The translations under genes were made by a program, and so were the position numbers. From assembly GCA_000158155.1 (NCBI GenBank), contig DS999405.1, forward strand, positions 1,725,738 through 1,789,737: a stretch of 64,000 bases of DNA. The letters are read 5' to 3'. This DNA is from a gamma proteobacterium NOR5-3 (GTDB lineage Bacteria; Pseudomonadota; Gammaproteobacteria; Pseudomonadales; Halieaceae). Position 1 is the stretch's first letter. Each line of letters begins with the position of its first letter. This document shows positions 47,267 through 58,026 of the stretch, piece after piece. The notes beneath the pieces were generated by a model. It was not told the origin of the DNA. It was given only the letters and a program-made list of their open reading frames with translations, and searched no databases.

Positions 47267-47872
47267 TTAGGAAGAACCCTGCTCGTAGGGCACCCGACCG
47301 CGCATAAAGCGCTCCCGATTCTCGCGCTTTTTCTCTTCGCTTTTAGCCAGTAGCACCAGCACAGCCCCGGTGCCACCAAGGTTGGGTGGCGCACTGTGGA
47401 ATGCCTGCACCGGCGCCAGCTCTCTCAGCCAGTGATCGACATAGCCTTTGAGAATGCCCACAGCCTCGCTCTTGGGACTGCGCTCACCCTTACCGTGCAC
47501 GATGAGTACACTGCGTAATCCAAGCTCGTGGCACTCGTTAATAAAGCCGTAGATTTCCCGGCGACCGCGCTGCACGTTCATGCGGTGCATATCCAGGCGC
47601 GCCTCAGCCGCGTAGCTGCCCTTTTTGAGCTTTCGATACACGCCGTTTTGAATACCCGGACGCTTGAATTCCAGTACAAACCAGGGATCCAGAGGTTTTA
47701 CCCCCTCGTCGGCCAGGGGGTTGCTGTCACGGCCGCGCTCGGTCACGGCCGCTTCGCGGCGCAGCTGCGCCGCCGTTTTATCGGTGACCTCACGCTTTAA
47801 GCGGACCCGTGCTTCGGTCTTGATGGGCGTTACATCGCCCATCTGACTCAGGAAGTCGTCATCACTGTTCAT
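47267..47872 (-). CDS. Smr-domain protein, SmrA-like putative DNA nuclease
   Basis: 201 residues: N-terminal linker, then an Smr domain at about 90-180 with the characteristic LDMHRM motif (LDxH) and the VLIVHGKGERSPKSEAV (HGKG) motif. SmrA/SmrB-type proteins cleave nucleic acids; SmrB rescues collided ribosomes and SmrA has reported DNA nicking activity. I cannot tell the two apart with certainty; the standalone organisation and N-terminus favour SmrA. Convergent with the PA4642-family gene, divergent from cysZ. Confidence 0.85.
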   Translation of the reverse strand: MNSDDDFLSQMGDVTPIKTEARVRLKREVTDKTAAQLRREAAVTERGRDSNPLADEGVKPLDPWFVLEFKRPGIQNGVYRKLKKGSYAAEARLDMHRMNVQRGRREIYGFINECHELGLRSVLIVHGKGERSPKSEAVGILKGYVDHWLRELAPVQAFHSAPPNLGGTGAVLVLLAKSEEKKRENRERFMRGRVPYEQGSS

Positions 47873-48031
47873 GGGCGCCTCCTAGTGGTTGTGCGCGCTC
47901 TATATGGGCGCTGGCATTTGTCTCGTCGCACAGCAGGCTCGGTCCGACGCAGGAAACCTCGCCAGCTCGGCATAGCCATGGTGCTCGCGTTAAACTACGC
48001 ACCCTACCACCCTCACAGATCAGGAAGAACA

Positions 48032-48760
48032 TTGGAAGGCGATCCTTTATACGGTGCGGGCTGCCTCATCCGGGGCGGCAAGATGCTCAGCCACCCCAAG
48101 CTGCGGCCCTTTGTACTCGTGCCCTTGACCGTCAATGTGCTGATTTTTGGCTCCCTGATCAGCTGGGGTCTGAGTAATTTTATCCCCTGGGTCGACAGCT
48201 GGCTGGCCTGGCTGCCGGAATGGCTGTCTTTTTTAGAGTGGATTCTGTGGCCCATCATCGGCCTGACCGTTGCACTGGTAACCGGATACCTGTTCACCGC
48301 TGTCGCGCTACTTATCGCTTCACCCTTTAACGCCTTACTGGCAGAAAAGGCCGAAGAACTGATCACCGGCCAACCCGTGCAGGGCCTGGAAGGGCTCGGC
48401 GCCGCATTAATGGGCGTCCCCCGGGGCATCTTTCGAGAAATCGCCAAACTGATCTATTACATTCCCATGGCGCTCATGGTGCTGATCATCAGCTTTATTC
48501 CCGCGGTCAACGCCGTCGCCCCCCTGCTCTGGCTGCTGCTGGGTGCGTGGATGATGAGCCTGCAGTTTGTGGATTACCCCATGGACAATCATCGCGCCAG
48601 CTTCAAAGACGTACGTATTGCTGTGGCGGACAGGCGCCTGTCGAGCCTCGGCTTCGGCGGCATGGTGGCCGCCCTGGCGAGCGTGCCGTTTGTGAACTTC
48701 TTTGTTGTGCCGGCTGCCGTGGTAGGTGCGACGATCTTGTATGTTGAGGAACTACGTTAG
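48032..48760 (+). CDS. cysZ: CysZ family sulfate permease (EI24 domain)
   Basis: Inner-membrane sulfate uptake channel feeding cysteine synthesis. 242 residues from the TTG at 48032, chosen because AGGAAG stands four bases before it and the protein then begins LEGDPLYGAGCLIRGGKMLSHPKLRPFVLVPLTVN, the family start. Several hydrophobic helices follow, with LIASPFNALLAEKAEELITG and the C-terminal LQFVDYPMDNHRASF. An ATG at 47978 would add 18 residues without similarity. Confidence 0.88.
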   Translation: MEGDPLYGAGCLIRGGKMLSHPKLRPFVLVPLTVNVLIFGSLISWGLSNFIPWVDSWLAWLPEWLSFLEWILWPIIGLTVALVTGYLFTAVALLIASPFNALLAEKAEELITGQPVQGLEGLGAALMGVPRGIFREIAKLIYYIPMALMVLIISFIPAVNAVAPLLWLLLGAWMMSLQFVDYPMDNHRASFKDVRIAVADRRLSSLGFGGMVAALASVPFVNFFVVPAAVVGATILYVEELR

Positions 48761-49005
48761 ACGTGTTTCAAAGTGCAGCAGTCGAGTCCGGTCATCGCGA
48801 CCTGTCGCCGCGGCCCGATAGGGCTTGCGCGGATCGCCAAAAAGCGTCATCCATGACAGGCTCGGCGCTCGCCATCCATGGCTCGCGACGTCCGCGCAAA
48901 CCCTATCAGACCACGACACCAGAAAGCTCAAACCAAAGCCAATCTCACCGCTAGATCGTTACGCTGCGACGATCGACAAAGCCACCCACTCCACAATTCG
49001 AAGAC

Positions 49006-50292
49006 TCAACGAGCCAGCAATTCCTCGGGCGGGTGCTCACAGCGCACCGGAGCACCCAGCAGAGCCTCCAGGTCCGGCAGTAAGAACGCATCGTCCTCAC
49101 TGGCAAAGCTGATCGAGGTGCCACTGGCGCCGGCGCGACCGGTGCGGCCAATGCGGTGTACGTAGTCTTCGGGGTCTTCGGGCAGATTGTAGTTCACCAC
49201 GTGGCTCACGCCATCGACGTGGATACCGCGGCCGGCGACATCAGTGGCTACCAGCACGGAAATCTCGCCCTTCTTGAATTGATCAAGGGTCTTGGTCCGC
49301 TTGGCCTGAGCGATCTCGCCGCTGAGCATACCGCAGGTGATGCTGGCCTTGCGCAGTCGCTCGTACAAACGCCGCACCTGATCCCGGCGGTTAGCAAAGA
49401 CGATCACTGACGTCGCGTCATCGCTGCGCAGCAGGTTCACCAGAATGCGAAAGCGCTCCTCACTGCTGGCCAGATAAATGCGCTGATCCACCGAGTCTGT
49501 GGCCACATGATCGGGCTCAATCTCCACCGTCACCGCATCCGTCGTCCACTGCTCAGACAGATTGATGATGTCCTGAGTGAAAGTGGCCGAGAACAGCAGT
49601 GTCTGACGGTAGTCTTTGTGCGGCGTCTGGCGCACGATGCGCTTCACCTGGGGGATAAAACCCATGTCGAGCATGCGGTCCGCTTCGTCCAATACCAGCA
49701 CTTCGACCTGATCCAGCACCAGATCACGACGCCCGGTAAAGTCGATAAGCCTGCCCGGGGTAGCAACCACCAGGTCCACCACCTCACGGCCCAGTTGATT
49801 TAACTGCTTTTGATAATCCATGCCACCGATGAGGGTGCAGGTATTCAGGCCCGTGTACTTGCCAAGATCTGCCGCATCAGCGGCGATCTGCATGACCAAC
49901 TCCCGCGTGGGTGCAATGACCAGTGCCCGGGGCTCTCCTAAAAAGCGCTCACCTTCATGGGGGTTTCTCAGGAGGTCGTCAAAAATGGTGATCAAAAACG
50001 CGGCGGTCTTGCCGGTACCGGTCTGCGCCTTGCCAATGGCGTCATGGCCTTGCAGCGTATGCGGTAAGACCTGCGCCTGAATGGGTGAGCAGTACTCAAA
50101 GCCGATCTCGGCAATGCCGTGCATCAGGGTCGGGTGCAGATCCAGATCGTGGAAGCGGGTCTTGCCTTCCTCCGGGGCCACGTCGAATTCATCGACGCTC
50201 CAGCTAGAGTCTGCGTTACCGGATTTTGCTCGGCCATTTTTTGGCGAGCGGGCGTTGCCAGGGCCTGTCGAAGGAGAGTTAGAACTGGTCAA
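49006..50292 (-). CDS. rhlB: DEAD-box RNA helicase, RhlB-like
   Basis: ATP-dependent RNA helicase; RhlB belongs to the RNA degradosome. 428 residues with every core motif: Q motif [34 protein letters not shown] ([14 protein letters not shown]), SAT, and [10 protein letters not shown]. The stretch [29 protein letters not shown] fits RhlB best. The short C-terminus lacks the basic tail of E. coli RhlB, so RNase E binding is uncertain. About 65 polar residues precede the core. Confidence 0.9.
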   Translation of the reverse strand: MTSSNSPSTGPGNARSPKNGRAKSGNADSSWSVDEFDVAPEEGKTRFHDLDLHPTLMHGIAEIGFEYCSPIQAQVLPHTLQGHDAIGKAQTGTGKTAAFLITIFDDLLRNPHEGERFLGEPRALVIAPTRELVMQIAADAADLGKYTGLNTCTLIGGMDYQKQLNQLGREVVDLVVATPGRLIDFTGRRDLVLDQVEVLVLDEADRMLDMGFIPQVKRIVRQTPHKDYRQTLLFSATFTQDIINLSEQWTTDAVTVEIEPDHVATDSVDQRIYLASSEERFRILVNLLRSDDATSVIVFANRRDQVRRLYERLRKASITCGMLSGEIAQAKRTKTLDQFKKGEISVLVATDVAGRGIHVDGVSHVVNYNLPEDPEDYVHRIGRTGRAGASGTSISFASEDDAFLLPDLEALLGAPVRCEHPPEELLAR

Positions 50293-50349
50293 AAGAAAAT
50301 CTGCCTTAAATTTAAGGCGCGAAGTCTAGCATTTTTGACGAATAAATGA

Positions 50350-50943
50350 TCAGCGATTAATCAGTCGTCCCAGGTAGTAATCAACGCTCACGAAGCGACC
50401 ACCTCCGGTAAAAAACAGCGACAGCAGCATGATCAGATAAGTCACACCAAACTCGATGCCGTTATTGAGAATCACAAAGCTGCCTTTCTCGGTTAGCCAG
50501 CTGTAATTCCCGTGCTCGCGCAGCAGATCCCGGGCAGCACCCAAACGTTGCGCCACCTCTGGCACGCTGGAGTCCGCGATGGCCGCCCAGCCACTGTCCC
50601 AGTGCACGGCAAAGATGGCAACGAGCATGGTGATGATCAAAGGAATGGAGATCCAGCGGGTGGCCAGCCCCAGGAGCAACAGCAACGCGCCGATGGCCTC
50701 GGTGTAAGCAGCCAGGTAGGCGAGTAGCGCGGGAAAGGGCAAACCCAGGCCGTACTCCGCATTACCAAACCATTCGATGGTGTTTTCCATGCCGCCGATT
50801 TTTTGTGTACCCGCCATCCAGAACACGGGAACTAGGTACAAACGCAATGCGAGGGGTGCGAGTCCGTCCAGATAGGCAAGGCGCCCAAACAGTGCTTCCT
50901 GAAATCGGCTAAAGCCCTGCACCAATGAATTTACTGCTCCCAC
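50350..50943 (-). CDS. DoxX family membrane protein
   Basis: 197 residues with about four to five helices; the N-terminal RLAYLDGLAPLALRLYLVPVFWMAGTQKI and YLAAYTEAIGALLLLLGLATR are DoxX-type. Function unknown; family members have been linked to quinone or thiol redox proteins. GTG start. It ends 57 bases before the rhlB start on the same strand, but joint transcription is not shown. Confidence 0.85.
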   Translation of the reverse strand: MGAVNSLVQGFSRFQEALFGRLAYLDGLAPLALRLYLVPVFWMAGTQKIGGMENTIEWFGNAEYGLGLPFPALLAYLAAYTEAIGALLLLLGLATRWISIPLIITMLVAIFAVHWDSGWAAIADSSVPEVAQRLGAARDLLREHGNYSWLTEKGSFVILNNGIEFGVTYLIMLLSLFFTGGGRFVSVDYYLGRLINR

Positions 50944-51059
50944 TTCCTCACCCTCTTTGGCTTGCTATAACGCTGGCGTGTGTGTTCTGAGAGTTCTGAC
51001 CGCGGGCACCGGGCCGCGTTCCCGTAATTATTACCGATCGCGCTGATGCCAGGCGGCAC

Positions 51060-51812
51060 CTAGTCCAGATCCCCGCAGTCAGGACAATCAGGACGACGCG
51101 CGATTTGGACAATATTTTGCTCGTAGCTGCGCAAGTCCATCATCAGCACCCGGGAGCGTAATGAATCCCCCCAGCCGGTGAGCACCTTGATCACCTCCAG
51201 GGCCTGCAGCGTACCGAGGACGCCCACGACCGGGCCCAGCACACCGTTGTCCCGGCAGGACAGCGCGGCGTTCGCGCCCTCCTGCGGGTACAGACAGCGG
51301 TAGCAGGCTCCACCGCCCGCCACGTCAAAGGTGGCAAGTTGCCCCTCGGAGCGCGCTGCGGCTGCTGAGACCAATGGCTTGCGCGCGCGAATACAGGCGC
51401 GGTTCAACGCAAAACGTGTGGGATAGTTATCTGTGCCGTCGGCCACCAGATTGACACTGGCTACCGCCTGATTCAACGCCTCACCCTGGAGTTTCTCGGT
51501 AAATTGCGACACCCGGCAATCGGGGTAATGCGCGCCGATGAGGGCCGCTGCCGAGGCCGCTTTGGAGCGCCCGATGTCGGCTTCGCCGTGGAGTATCTGT
51601 CGGTGCAGGTTGGTGCGCTCAACGGTATCGCCATCAGCCAGAATCAAACGACCCACGCCGGCCGCCGCAAGATAAATGGCCAGAGGACTACCCAGTCCAC
51701 CGCAGCCCACCACCAACACCCAGGAGGCCCGGAGTCGCTCCTGATACTCAAGCCTAAAGTCCGGCAACATCAATTGTCGGCTGTACTGCTCTAGCTCTCG
51801 ATCACTCAGCAC
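51060..51812 (-). CDS. moeB: MoeB-type sulfur-carrier adenylyltransferase (MoeB/ThiF family)
   Basis: E1-like enzyme that adenylates the C-terminus of MoaD (molybdopterin synthesis) or ThiS. GTG start at 51812 with a GGGAGAGG site four bases upstream gives 250 residues, the MoeB size. Seen: YSRQLMLPDF, nucleotide loop GCGGLGSPLAIYLAAAGVG, DGTDNYPTRFALNRAC, zinc cysteines CYRC and CPDC, and SCRDNGVLGPVVGVLGTLQ. It precedes prmC-prfA-hemA in reverse as moeB does in Pseudomonas, which favours MoeB over ThiF. Confidence 0.87.
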   Translation of the reverse strand: MLSDRELEQYSRQLMLPDFRLEYQERLRASWVLVVGCGGLGSPLAIYLAAAGVGRLILADGDTVERTNLHRQILHGEADIGRSKAASAAALIGAHYPDCRVSQFTEKLQGEALNQAVASVNLVADGTDNYPTRFALNRACIRARKPLVSAAAARSEGQLATFDVAGGGACYRCLYPQEGANAALSCRDNGVLGPVVGVLGTLQALEVIKVLTGWGDSLRSRVLMMDLRSYEQNIVQIARRPDCPDCGDLD

Positions 51813-51911
51813 TGGGCCTCTCCCTGGCACTCGGTGTAACACTGCCCCTGAAACGGTAGGGCACGTTTGCCCGGTGACCCTATGACACCATCTCAGACAC
51901 CATCTCAGACG

Positions 51912-52748
51912 CTATCTCATCACCTCACACCACGAGCCGCCGCTGACACGCTCATGTCCTGCAAGATCGTCATAGCTTGCCACATTTGCAAAGCCAGTAG
52001 CAGTCAGCAAAGCGCGCACCGCCGGGGCCTGCTCAAAACCGTGCTCAAGCAACAAGTGCCCGCCGGGCTCCAGATGATCTGGCGACCGTGCAATGATCTT
52101 ACGAATATCATCCAGACCATCGCTGCCCGACGCCAGCGCGGAGCGCGGCTCAAACCGTAAATCCCCTGTCGCAAGATGCGCATCCTGATCAGCGATATAC
52201 GGGGGATTGCTGACGATAAGATCAAAACGCCCCACGACCTGCGAAAACCAGTCACTGGATAACCACTGCACCGAATCCAGTCCCAATTGCCGGGCGTTGT
52301 CGATGGCCACCGCTAGCGCCTCGGGACTGCGCTCCACACCCAGCACGCGCCACTGCGGTCGCTCTGTCGCTAACGCCAGGGCAATGGCGCCGGACCCGGT
52401 GCCCAAATCGAGCACGGTAGCGGACTCGGGTAACTCCAGCGCAAGCGCCTGCTCAACGAGCAACTCCGTATCCGGCCGGGGAATCAGCGTTGCCTCGTTA
52501 ACCGTCAGGGATAAAGTCCAGAAGTCCCGGGTACCGAGTAAGTAGGCTACCGGTACGCCCTCGGCGCGTTGCTGCAACCACTGGCGATAGCGCCGCGCGA
52601 TGGCCTCGGCGACGTCAGCCTCGGGCCAAGCCATAAAATAACTTCGGGGTTTATTCAGCGCCGCGCACAGCAGGACCTCGGCTTCTCGTCGCGCCTCATC
52701 CCCTGCCAGCATCGATCCCTCGGCAAGCAAGTCCCGGACGCTGGCCAT
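51912..52748 (-). CDS. prmC: Release factor glutamine methyltransferase PrmC
   Basis: Methylates the Gln of the GGQ motif in RF1 and RF2, raising termination efficiency. 278 residues: SAM-binding VLDLGTGSGAIALALA and the catalytic NPPY in LIVSNPPYIADQDAHL. It directly follows prfA, its substrate gene, with a TAATG overlap. Confidence 0.97.
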   Translation of the reverse strand: MASVRDLLAEGSMLAGDEARREAEVLLCAALNKPRSYFMAWPEADVAEAIARRYRQWLQQRAEGVPVAYLLGTRDFWTLSLTVNEATLIPRPDTELLVEQALALELPESATVLDLGTGSGAIALALATERPQWRVLGVERSPEALAVAIDNARQLGLDSVQWLSSDWFSQVVGRFDLIVSNPPYIADQDAHLATGDLRFEPRSALASGSDGLDDIRKIIARSPDHLEPGGHLLLEHGFEQAPAVRALLTATGFANVASYDDLAGHERVSGGSWCEVMR

Positions 52749-53833
52749 TACTGAACGGACATGGCCGCCAGCTGGTCGGCCTGATGCTCCTGACGAAGCG
52801 GCCCGACGATGGAGACCATATCACCGGCCATCACTTCGTCGAGTTTGTAGAGGGTGAGGTTGATGCGGTGATCCGTTACCCGACCCTGGGGAAAATTATA
52901 GGTACGAATCCGATCGGAACGATCGCCGGTGCCCACGAGATTGCGTCGCTGCTCGGCCTGCTCGCTGGCCTGCGCCGCCTCGGCGCTGCTGGTGAGCTTG
53001 GCCTGCAGCAAGGACATGGCCCGGGCCCGGTTTTTGTGCTGCGAACGCTCATCCTGACACTCCACCACAATGCCTGTGGGCAAGTGGGTCAAACGCACCG
53101 CAGAATCGGTTTTGTTCACGTGCTGGCCGCCGGCCCCCGACGACCGGTAGGTATCTACCCGCAAATCGGCTTTATTGATCTCAATCGCTTCGAGCTCTTC
53201 GGGCTCTGCAAGAATAGCCACCGTGCAGGCCGACGTATGGATACGCCCTTGAGACTCGGTCTCGGGCACGCGCTGTACCCGGTGCGCGCCGGACTCAAAC
53301 TTTAAATACGCGTAGACATCCGTACCCTCGATGCGACTGATGATCTCCTTGTAGCCACCGTGCTCACCGGGACGCTCCGAAAGAACCTCCAATCGCCAGC
53401 CCTGCCGTTCGGCAAAGCGCGTGTACATGCGCTGCAAATCACCGGAGAAAATCGCCGCTTCGTCGCCGCCGGTGCCGGCACGAATCTCCAGAAATACGTT
53501 ATGGCTATCGCGGGGATCCCGGGGCAATAAAAGCACCTGGAGTTCGGCTTCCAGCGCCTCGCGGCGAGCCTCGCCTTCGCTGATCTCGGCTTTGGCCATC
53601 TCACGCATGTCCGCGTCATCATCGGCGAGCATGGACTGTGCCGCTTCGATGTCTCCCAGCAGCGCCTGGTATTCGCCAAAACATTTCACGACGGTTTCGA
53701 GTTCCGAGTACTCCCGGGACAACTGCCGAAACTGGTCCTGATCAGCGATTACACCGGGGTCACCCAGCAGCGCAGAGACTTCTTCGTGACGCTCAGAAAG
53801 CGTCTCTAATTTAAGCAGTAAAGAGGGTTTCAC
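52748..53833 (-). CDS. prfA: Peptide chain release factor 1
   Basis: Recognises UAA and UAG and triggers peptide release. 361 residues: GGQ in [21 protein letters not shown] near residue 235, with [14 protein letters not shown] in domain 1. GTG start overlapping the hemA stop by four bases. Conserved hemA-prfA-prmC order. Confidence 0.98.
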   Translation of the reverse strand: MKPSLLLKLETLSERHEEVSALLGDPGVIADQDQFRQLSREYSELETVVKCFGEYQALLGDIEAAQSMLADDDADMREMAKAEISEGEARREALEAELQVLLLPRDPRDSHNVFLEIRAGTGGDEAAIFSGDLQRMYTRFAERQGWRLEVLSERPGEHGGYKEIISRIEGTDVYAYLKFESGAHRVQRVPETESQGRIHTSACTVAILAEPEELEAIEINKADLRVDTYRSSGAGGQHVNKTDSAVRLTHLPTGIVVECQDERSQHKNRARAMSLLQAKLTSSAEAAQASEQAEQRRNLVGTGDRSDRIRTYNFPQGRVTDHRINLTLYKLDEVMAGDMVSIVGPLRQEHQADQLAAMSVQ

Positions 53834-55230
53834 TGCAGCGTGGGGCCAGGCGTCCGGGGACTCTCGCTGTCGCCGACATTCTCTTTGCTCACGGCAGCGG
53901 CGATTACCGACGTGTCAGAGGAATCCACCAACGGTGCCACGTTCTGACCCTGCGCAGCCTCATCGACCTGCAGGCCCAGCAGTCGAGCCGCATGACCCAG
54001 AACATCGTGACGCCCCTCTGCACTGGCCTTTTTAAGGCCGGTGGTGGGCGCATGAATCAATTTGTTAGTGATGGCCCGAGCCAGTTGCGCGACCACCTGC
54101 TGAGGATCATCACCCCGGGTGATAGACGCCAGGGCGCGCTCCAACTCGCGCTGACGCAGGGCCTCGGCTGATTGCCGGTATTGCTTGACCAGATCTACTG
54201 CACCCAGAGAGCGGCGTTCTTCACCCACACTGGCGATACCCTTGGCAATAATTTCGTCAGCTTTGCTGACTTCCTGCTGTCGGGCGCGCAAATTACCGTC
54301 GACGATCTGCCGAAGGTCATCCACGCTGTACAGATACACATCGCGCAGTTCGCTAACCTGCGGCTCGATATCCCGGGGCACGGCAATATCGACCATGAGC
54401 ATGGGGCGATAACGACGCGCCTTGAGTGCGGATTCCACGGTACCCTTACCAATAATCGGCAACTGGCTCGCGGTGGAGGTAATCACAATATCTGACTTGT
54501 GAAGATGCTCCGGAATTTCGGAAAGCAAGACCGCCTCGGCGCCAAACTGTTGAGCAAGTTCCCGCGCGCGGCCCAGAGTCCGGTTCGCAATAACAATATT
54601 ACTTACGCCCGCCTCAATCAGATGGCGTGTCACCAGTTCGATGGTCTCACCGGCACCCACGAGCAGCGCGTTACAGTCACCCAGATCGGTAAAGATCCGC
54701 CGTGCCACGTCCACAGCGGCAAAGGCGACGGAGACCGGGTTCTCACCGATGGCCGTGTCCGTACGCACTTTCTTGGCGATGGTGAACACCCGGGGAAACA
54801 AACGACCAAGCTCGCTGCCTACGGTGCCGGCATCGGTAGCCACCGCGTAGGCTGATTTCAGCTGGCCAAAGATTTGTGGCTCGCCCAACACCATAGAGTC
54901 CAGTCCAGCCGCGACATGCACCATGTGACGCAACGCCGCTTCGCCTTCGTGATGATAAGCCGCATCCTTCAAATCGTCGGTGGACAGGTGATGATAACCG
55001 GCCATCCAGTCGATCAGCTCCAGCGCTTTGTCTGCCAACGGCTTGTCAGGCGGCGCAACGGCGTAGATTTCGGTGCGATTACAGGTAGAAAGCACCACAA
55101 CCTCGTCGATATCCGCCGCACGGCAGACATCATTCATGGCTTCGGATACCTGCTCCGGCGCAAAGGCCACACGCTCACGCACATCAACATGTGCAGAGTT
55201 GTGGTTAATACCGAGTGCGATCAGGTTCAC
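53830..55230 (-). CDS. hemA: Glutamyl-tRNA reductase
   Basis: NADPH-dependent reduction of Glu-tRNA to glutamate-1-semialdehyde, first step of tetrapyrrole synthesis by the C5 route. 466 residues; catalytic Cys in [13 protein letters not shown] (Cys50), [17 protein letters not shown], and NADP-binding [22 protein letters not shown]. It is about 45 residues longer than the E. coli enzyme (418) owing to a Ser/Thr/Ala-rich C-terminal tail. A TAGAAT -10-like box lies at 55274-55279 on the minus strand. Confidence 0.97.
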   Translation of the reverse strand: MNLIALGINHNSAHVDVRERVAFAPEQVSEAMNDVCRAADIDEVVVLSTCNRTEIYAVAPPDKPLADKALELIDWMAGYHHLSTDDLKDAAYHHEGEAALRHMVHVAAGLDSMVLGEPQIFGQLKSAYAVATDAGTVGSELGRLFPRVFTIAKKVRTDTAIGENPVSVAFAAVDVARRIFTDLGDCNALLVGAGETIELVTRHLIEAGVSNIVIANRTLGRARELAQQFGAEAVLLSEIPEHLHKSDIVITSTASQLPIIGKGTVESALKARRYRPMLMVDIAVPRDIEPQVSELRDVYLYSVDDLRQIVDGNLRARQQEVSKADEIIAKGIASVGEERRSLGAVDLVKQYRQSAEALRQRELERALASITRGDDPQQVVAQLARAITNKLIHAPTTGLKKASAEGRHDVLGHAARLLGLQVDEAAQGQNVAPLVDSSDTSVIAAAVSKENVGDSESPRTPGPTLQ

Positions 55231-55452
55231 AGTTGTGAGTGTCCAGTTTACTTGTCATTGCCTGTTTGGCGAGATTCTAGCAGCCTCAGCAGAAAATCGC
55301 AGGCTTAATGTACGGATATTTTTTGGGCGCTGGATGCCCCTGCCCGCAAAACGTCCAGACCCACGCCAGCAAACGGCACCGGGAGTCGAACGCAACGTGG
55401 GTTTCGTTGTCTCACTGTGTCATCATCTGCTTTCAGTATTTCGGTCGAATCC

Positions 55453-57285
55453 ATGCCAGTAAACGCCCTCTTTCGCTTCGCTCATCGCTCTGCTGCAGCT
55501 CCCCAGGCGTCCGGGGACGCCGCGAGCTCTGGCCGCCGGCTGGTTACCATCGCTTTAGCGCTGGGACTGCTGGGCGGGTGTGCGAGCACCACACAGGTCG
55601 CGGACACCGCGAATGACGCCAACGTGGCTGCTACAGATGCCGTCGACCCCGGCGAGCCCCCGGCACCGCCGGTCCTTGAGCGGCCTATTCCTGACGCCTC
55701 GGTTTACCCTTTGCTCCTTGCCGAATTCGCCCTGCGCCGCCGGGATTTCGATACCGCCCTGAATACCTACCTCGAACAGGCCGATGTGCTTCGGGACCCG
55801 GCGGTCAGCGCCCACACCACGCATCTGGCGCAGTTTCTGCAGCGCGAGCGCGAGGCCTTTCGCGCGGTGCGCCTGTGGGTAGAACTGGAGCCCGATAATT
55901 TAGAAGCCAACGGCACGCTGGCCACACTGCTGGCACGCCAGGGACGCAACCGCGAGGCCCTTCCGTACCTGGCCGTGATTGCAAGGGCGGGAGAACAAGC
56001 CAAGTTCCCGGTGTTACTCAACCGCTTTAAAGCACTCAGGCCCGAAGATCAGCTGGGCCTGGAGGCCGACGCCCAGGCGTTGATCGATGATGATCTGGGC
56101 GGAGACGTGTCCCTGCGACTGACCCATGCGCTCATGGCCGAGGAGCGCGGTGACGCCGCCGCTGTCCGGGAACGACTGATACCGGTCTTCGCTTTGGAGC
56201 CTTACCAACAGCAGGCCCTGGTTCTGGAAGCCAAGTTGAATCTTGCGGCGGGCGACGATGAGCCCCTGGCGCGAATCAAAGAAGCCCTCAAGAAGGACCC
56301 CACGCGCACAGATCTGCGCCTGCAGTACGCACGCCTGCTTGCCAGTCAGGACATGCCCGCCGCTCGAAAACAGTTTGAAATCCTCTCTGCCGAGGCGCCA
56401 CACAACGCCGACTTACTGTTTTCCCTGGCGCTGATCAATCACGAGCTAAAAGACAACATAGCGGCCAAGGCCTATCTCAACCAGGTGATCGCCTTAGGCA
56501 AGCGCAACGACGAGGCCTATTTATTTTTAGGACAGATTGCCCGCACCGAAGGCGACTTGGATGAGGCCGTACAGCTGTTTCAGCAGGTCGGTGACGGCAC
56601 GGACCTGATGAAGGCAACAATCAGCATTGCGCAGATACAGATTGCCAGAGAGAAGGATCAGGAGCTGGCTGACTACATGAATCGATTGCGGGCGAGCTAT
56701 CCGCATCGTAAAGAGCAGTTTTACGCACTGGAAGCCAACATCTACAGTCAAACCGATCGCGACGCCCGGGGACTGGAACTTCTGGACCGCGCTATTGCGG
56801 AGTTCCCCGAATCGGACAACCTTCGCTACGCCCGCTCGGTAGCGTATGAACGCATCGGCAATATCTCAGGCGCAGAGGTGGACCTTCGCGCGATCATCGA
56901 ACGCGACCCCGAGAATTCCACCGCCCTGAACGCATTGGGCTACACCCTGGCAAACCGCACCGAGCGCTATGATGAGGCACGGGCACTTATCGAAAAGGCT
57001 CTCGCACTAACCCCCAATGAGCCCTCAGTGCTCGACAGCATGGGCTGGGTTTTGTACCACCAGGGTGACCTCGATAATGCCGAGGCATATTTAACCCGGG
57101 CGTACGCAAGTTTTCCTGATCCGGAGGTGGCGGCCCACCTTGGCGAAGTTTTGTGGATGAAGGGAAAAACTAACAGCGCCATGACAGTGTGGCGCAGCGC
57201 GCTGCAAGAAGACCCGCAGCACGTGGTACTCAACGAGACGCTCACCCGTTTAGGTATAAGCCTGCAAGCTGACGCCGACTCCTGA
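55453..57285 (+). CDS. TPR-repeat lipoprotein upstream of lolB
   Basis: 610 residues from the ATG at 55453. A signal peptide with lipobox LLGGC (Cys about residue 43) makes it a lipoprotein; the rest is a helical array of about a dozen TPR-like repeats, best seen in the last third (ALNALGYTLANRTERYDEARALIEKALALTPNEPSVLDSMGWVLYHQGDLDNAEAYL, in parts). It corresponds by position to PA4667 of Pseudomonas, divergent from hemA and coupled to lolB through TGATG. Exact role unknown; coupling to lolB hints at an outer-membrane assembly role (inference). The frame from 55417 adds 12 residues and is less likely. Confidence 0.88.
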   Translation: MPVNALFRFAHRSAAAPQASGDAASSGRRLVTIALALGLLGGCASTTQVADTANDANVAATDAVDPGEPPAPPVLERPIPDASVYPLLLAEFALRRRDFDTALNTYLEQADVLRDPAVSAHTTHLAQFLQREREAFRAVRLWVELEPDNLEANGTLATLLARQGRNREALPYLAVIARAGEQAKFPVLLNRFKALRPEDQLGLEADAQALIDDDLGGDVSLRLTHALMAEERGDAAAVRERLIPVFALEPYQQQALVLEAKLNLAAGDDEPLARIKEALKKDPTRTDLRLQYARLLASQDMPAARKQFEILSAEAPHNADLLFSLALINHELKDNIAAKAYLNQVIALGKRNDEAYLFLGQIARTEGDLDEAVQLFQQVGDGTDLMKATISIAQIQIAREKDQELADYMNRLRASYPHRKEQFYALEANIYSQTDRDARGLELLDRAIAEFPESDNLRYARSVAYERIGNISGAEVDLRAIIERDPENSTALNALGYTLANRTERYDEARALIEKALALTPNEPSVLDSMGWVLYHQGDLDNAEAYLTRAYASFPDPEVAAHLGEVLWMKGKTNSAMTVWRSALQEDPQHVVLNETLTRLGISLQADADS

Positions 57286-57980
57286 TGCGGGCGCTATTGT
57301 TAGCGCGTTACCTGCCGCGGAGCCAGATAAGTTGCAGCACCTCCGGGACGACACTTCGCGCCGCGCTACTTGTGGCGCTGACTATCGCTGTCAGCGCCTG
57401 CTCCACCGCCCCTCCGGCTCCACAGCGCCCTGCACCACTGCCTCCGCAGGCACAGAAACCAAGCGAGCAGGCGCGCTGGGCCGCGCGACTTGGCGTCCTG
57501 GCGTCCATGCAGGACTGGCGTGTGCGCGGCAAAGTCGCCTATCGACTGCCCGATGATGCCGGCAGCGCAAGCCTGGACTGGCAGCAAACCGGCGAGCAAA
57601 GCGAACTGCGCCTATCAGGTCCGCTGGGCGTGGGTAGCACCGAGATTCACAACGAAGGCGCCCTGCTGTCGGTAAAGCGCGATGGTATCGAGCGACTGTA
57701 TCCTGCGGATGCCGCACCGTGGTTACCCGGCGGAACGCTACTGCCGGTACCCGTGGATTCGATTGAGCACTGGCTTCGCGGTGTACCTGACCCCGCGCAG
57801 CCGGTCACTGCGCTTGAGACAGACAATGCCCTGGCCCGCCGTATCGAACAAAACGGCTGGGTGGTTGAGTACAGCGACTACAAAGACACTCAGGGTCTGG
57901 CGATGCCGGCACGCTTACTACTCACCGTACCCAGGATCGATCTGAGCCTGAAAGTCATCCTGCGGGCCTGGGAGTTGTAA
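57285..57980 (+). CDS. lolB: Outer-membrane lipoprotein insertion protein LolB
   Basis: Receives lipoproteins from LolA and inserts them in the outer membrane; itself a lipoprotein. 231 residues with a rather long signal ending in the lipobox AVSAC (Cys about 40), then WRVRGKVAYRLPDDAGSASLDWQQ and LRLSGPLGVGSTEI of the LolB fold, and HWLRGVPDPAQPV. The lipoproteins LpoA, DolP and the TPR protein in this window are candidate clients. Confidence 0.95.
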   Translation: MRALLLARYLPRSQISCSTSGTTLRAALLVALTIAVSACSTAPPAPQRPAPLPPQAQKPSEQARWAARLGVLASMQDWRVRGKVAYRLPDDAGSASLDWQQTGEQSELRLSGPLGVGSTEIHNEGALLSVKRDGIERLYPADAAPWLPGGTLLPVPVDSIEHWLRGVPDPAQPVTALETDNALARRIEQNGWVVEYSDYKDTQGLAMPARLLLTVPRIDLSLKVILRAWEL

Positions 57981-58026
57981 CAACCGGGGGCACTCCAAAG
58001 AGATTCGCCGGCTGCGACGTCACCTC

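Noticed and set aside
48761-49005. Short overlapping frames between cysZ and rhlB
   Set aside because: No coding pattern, no ribosome-binding site, three frames equally open. I see no clear terminator or RNA here either.
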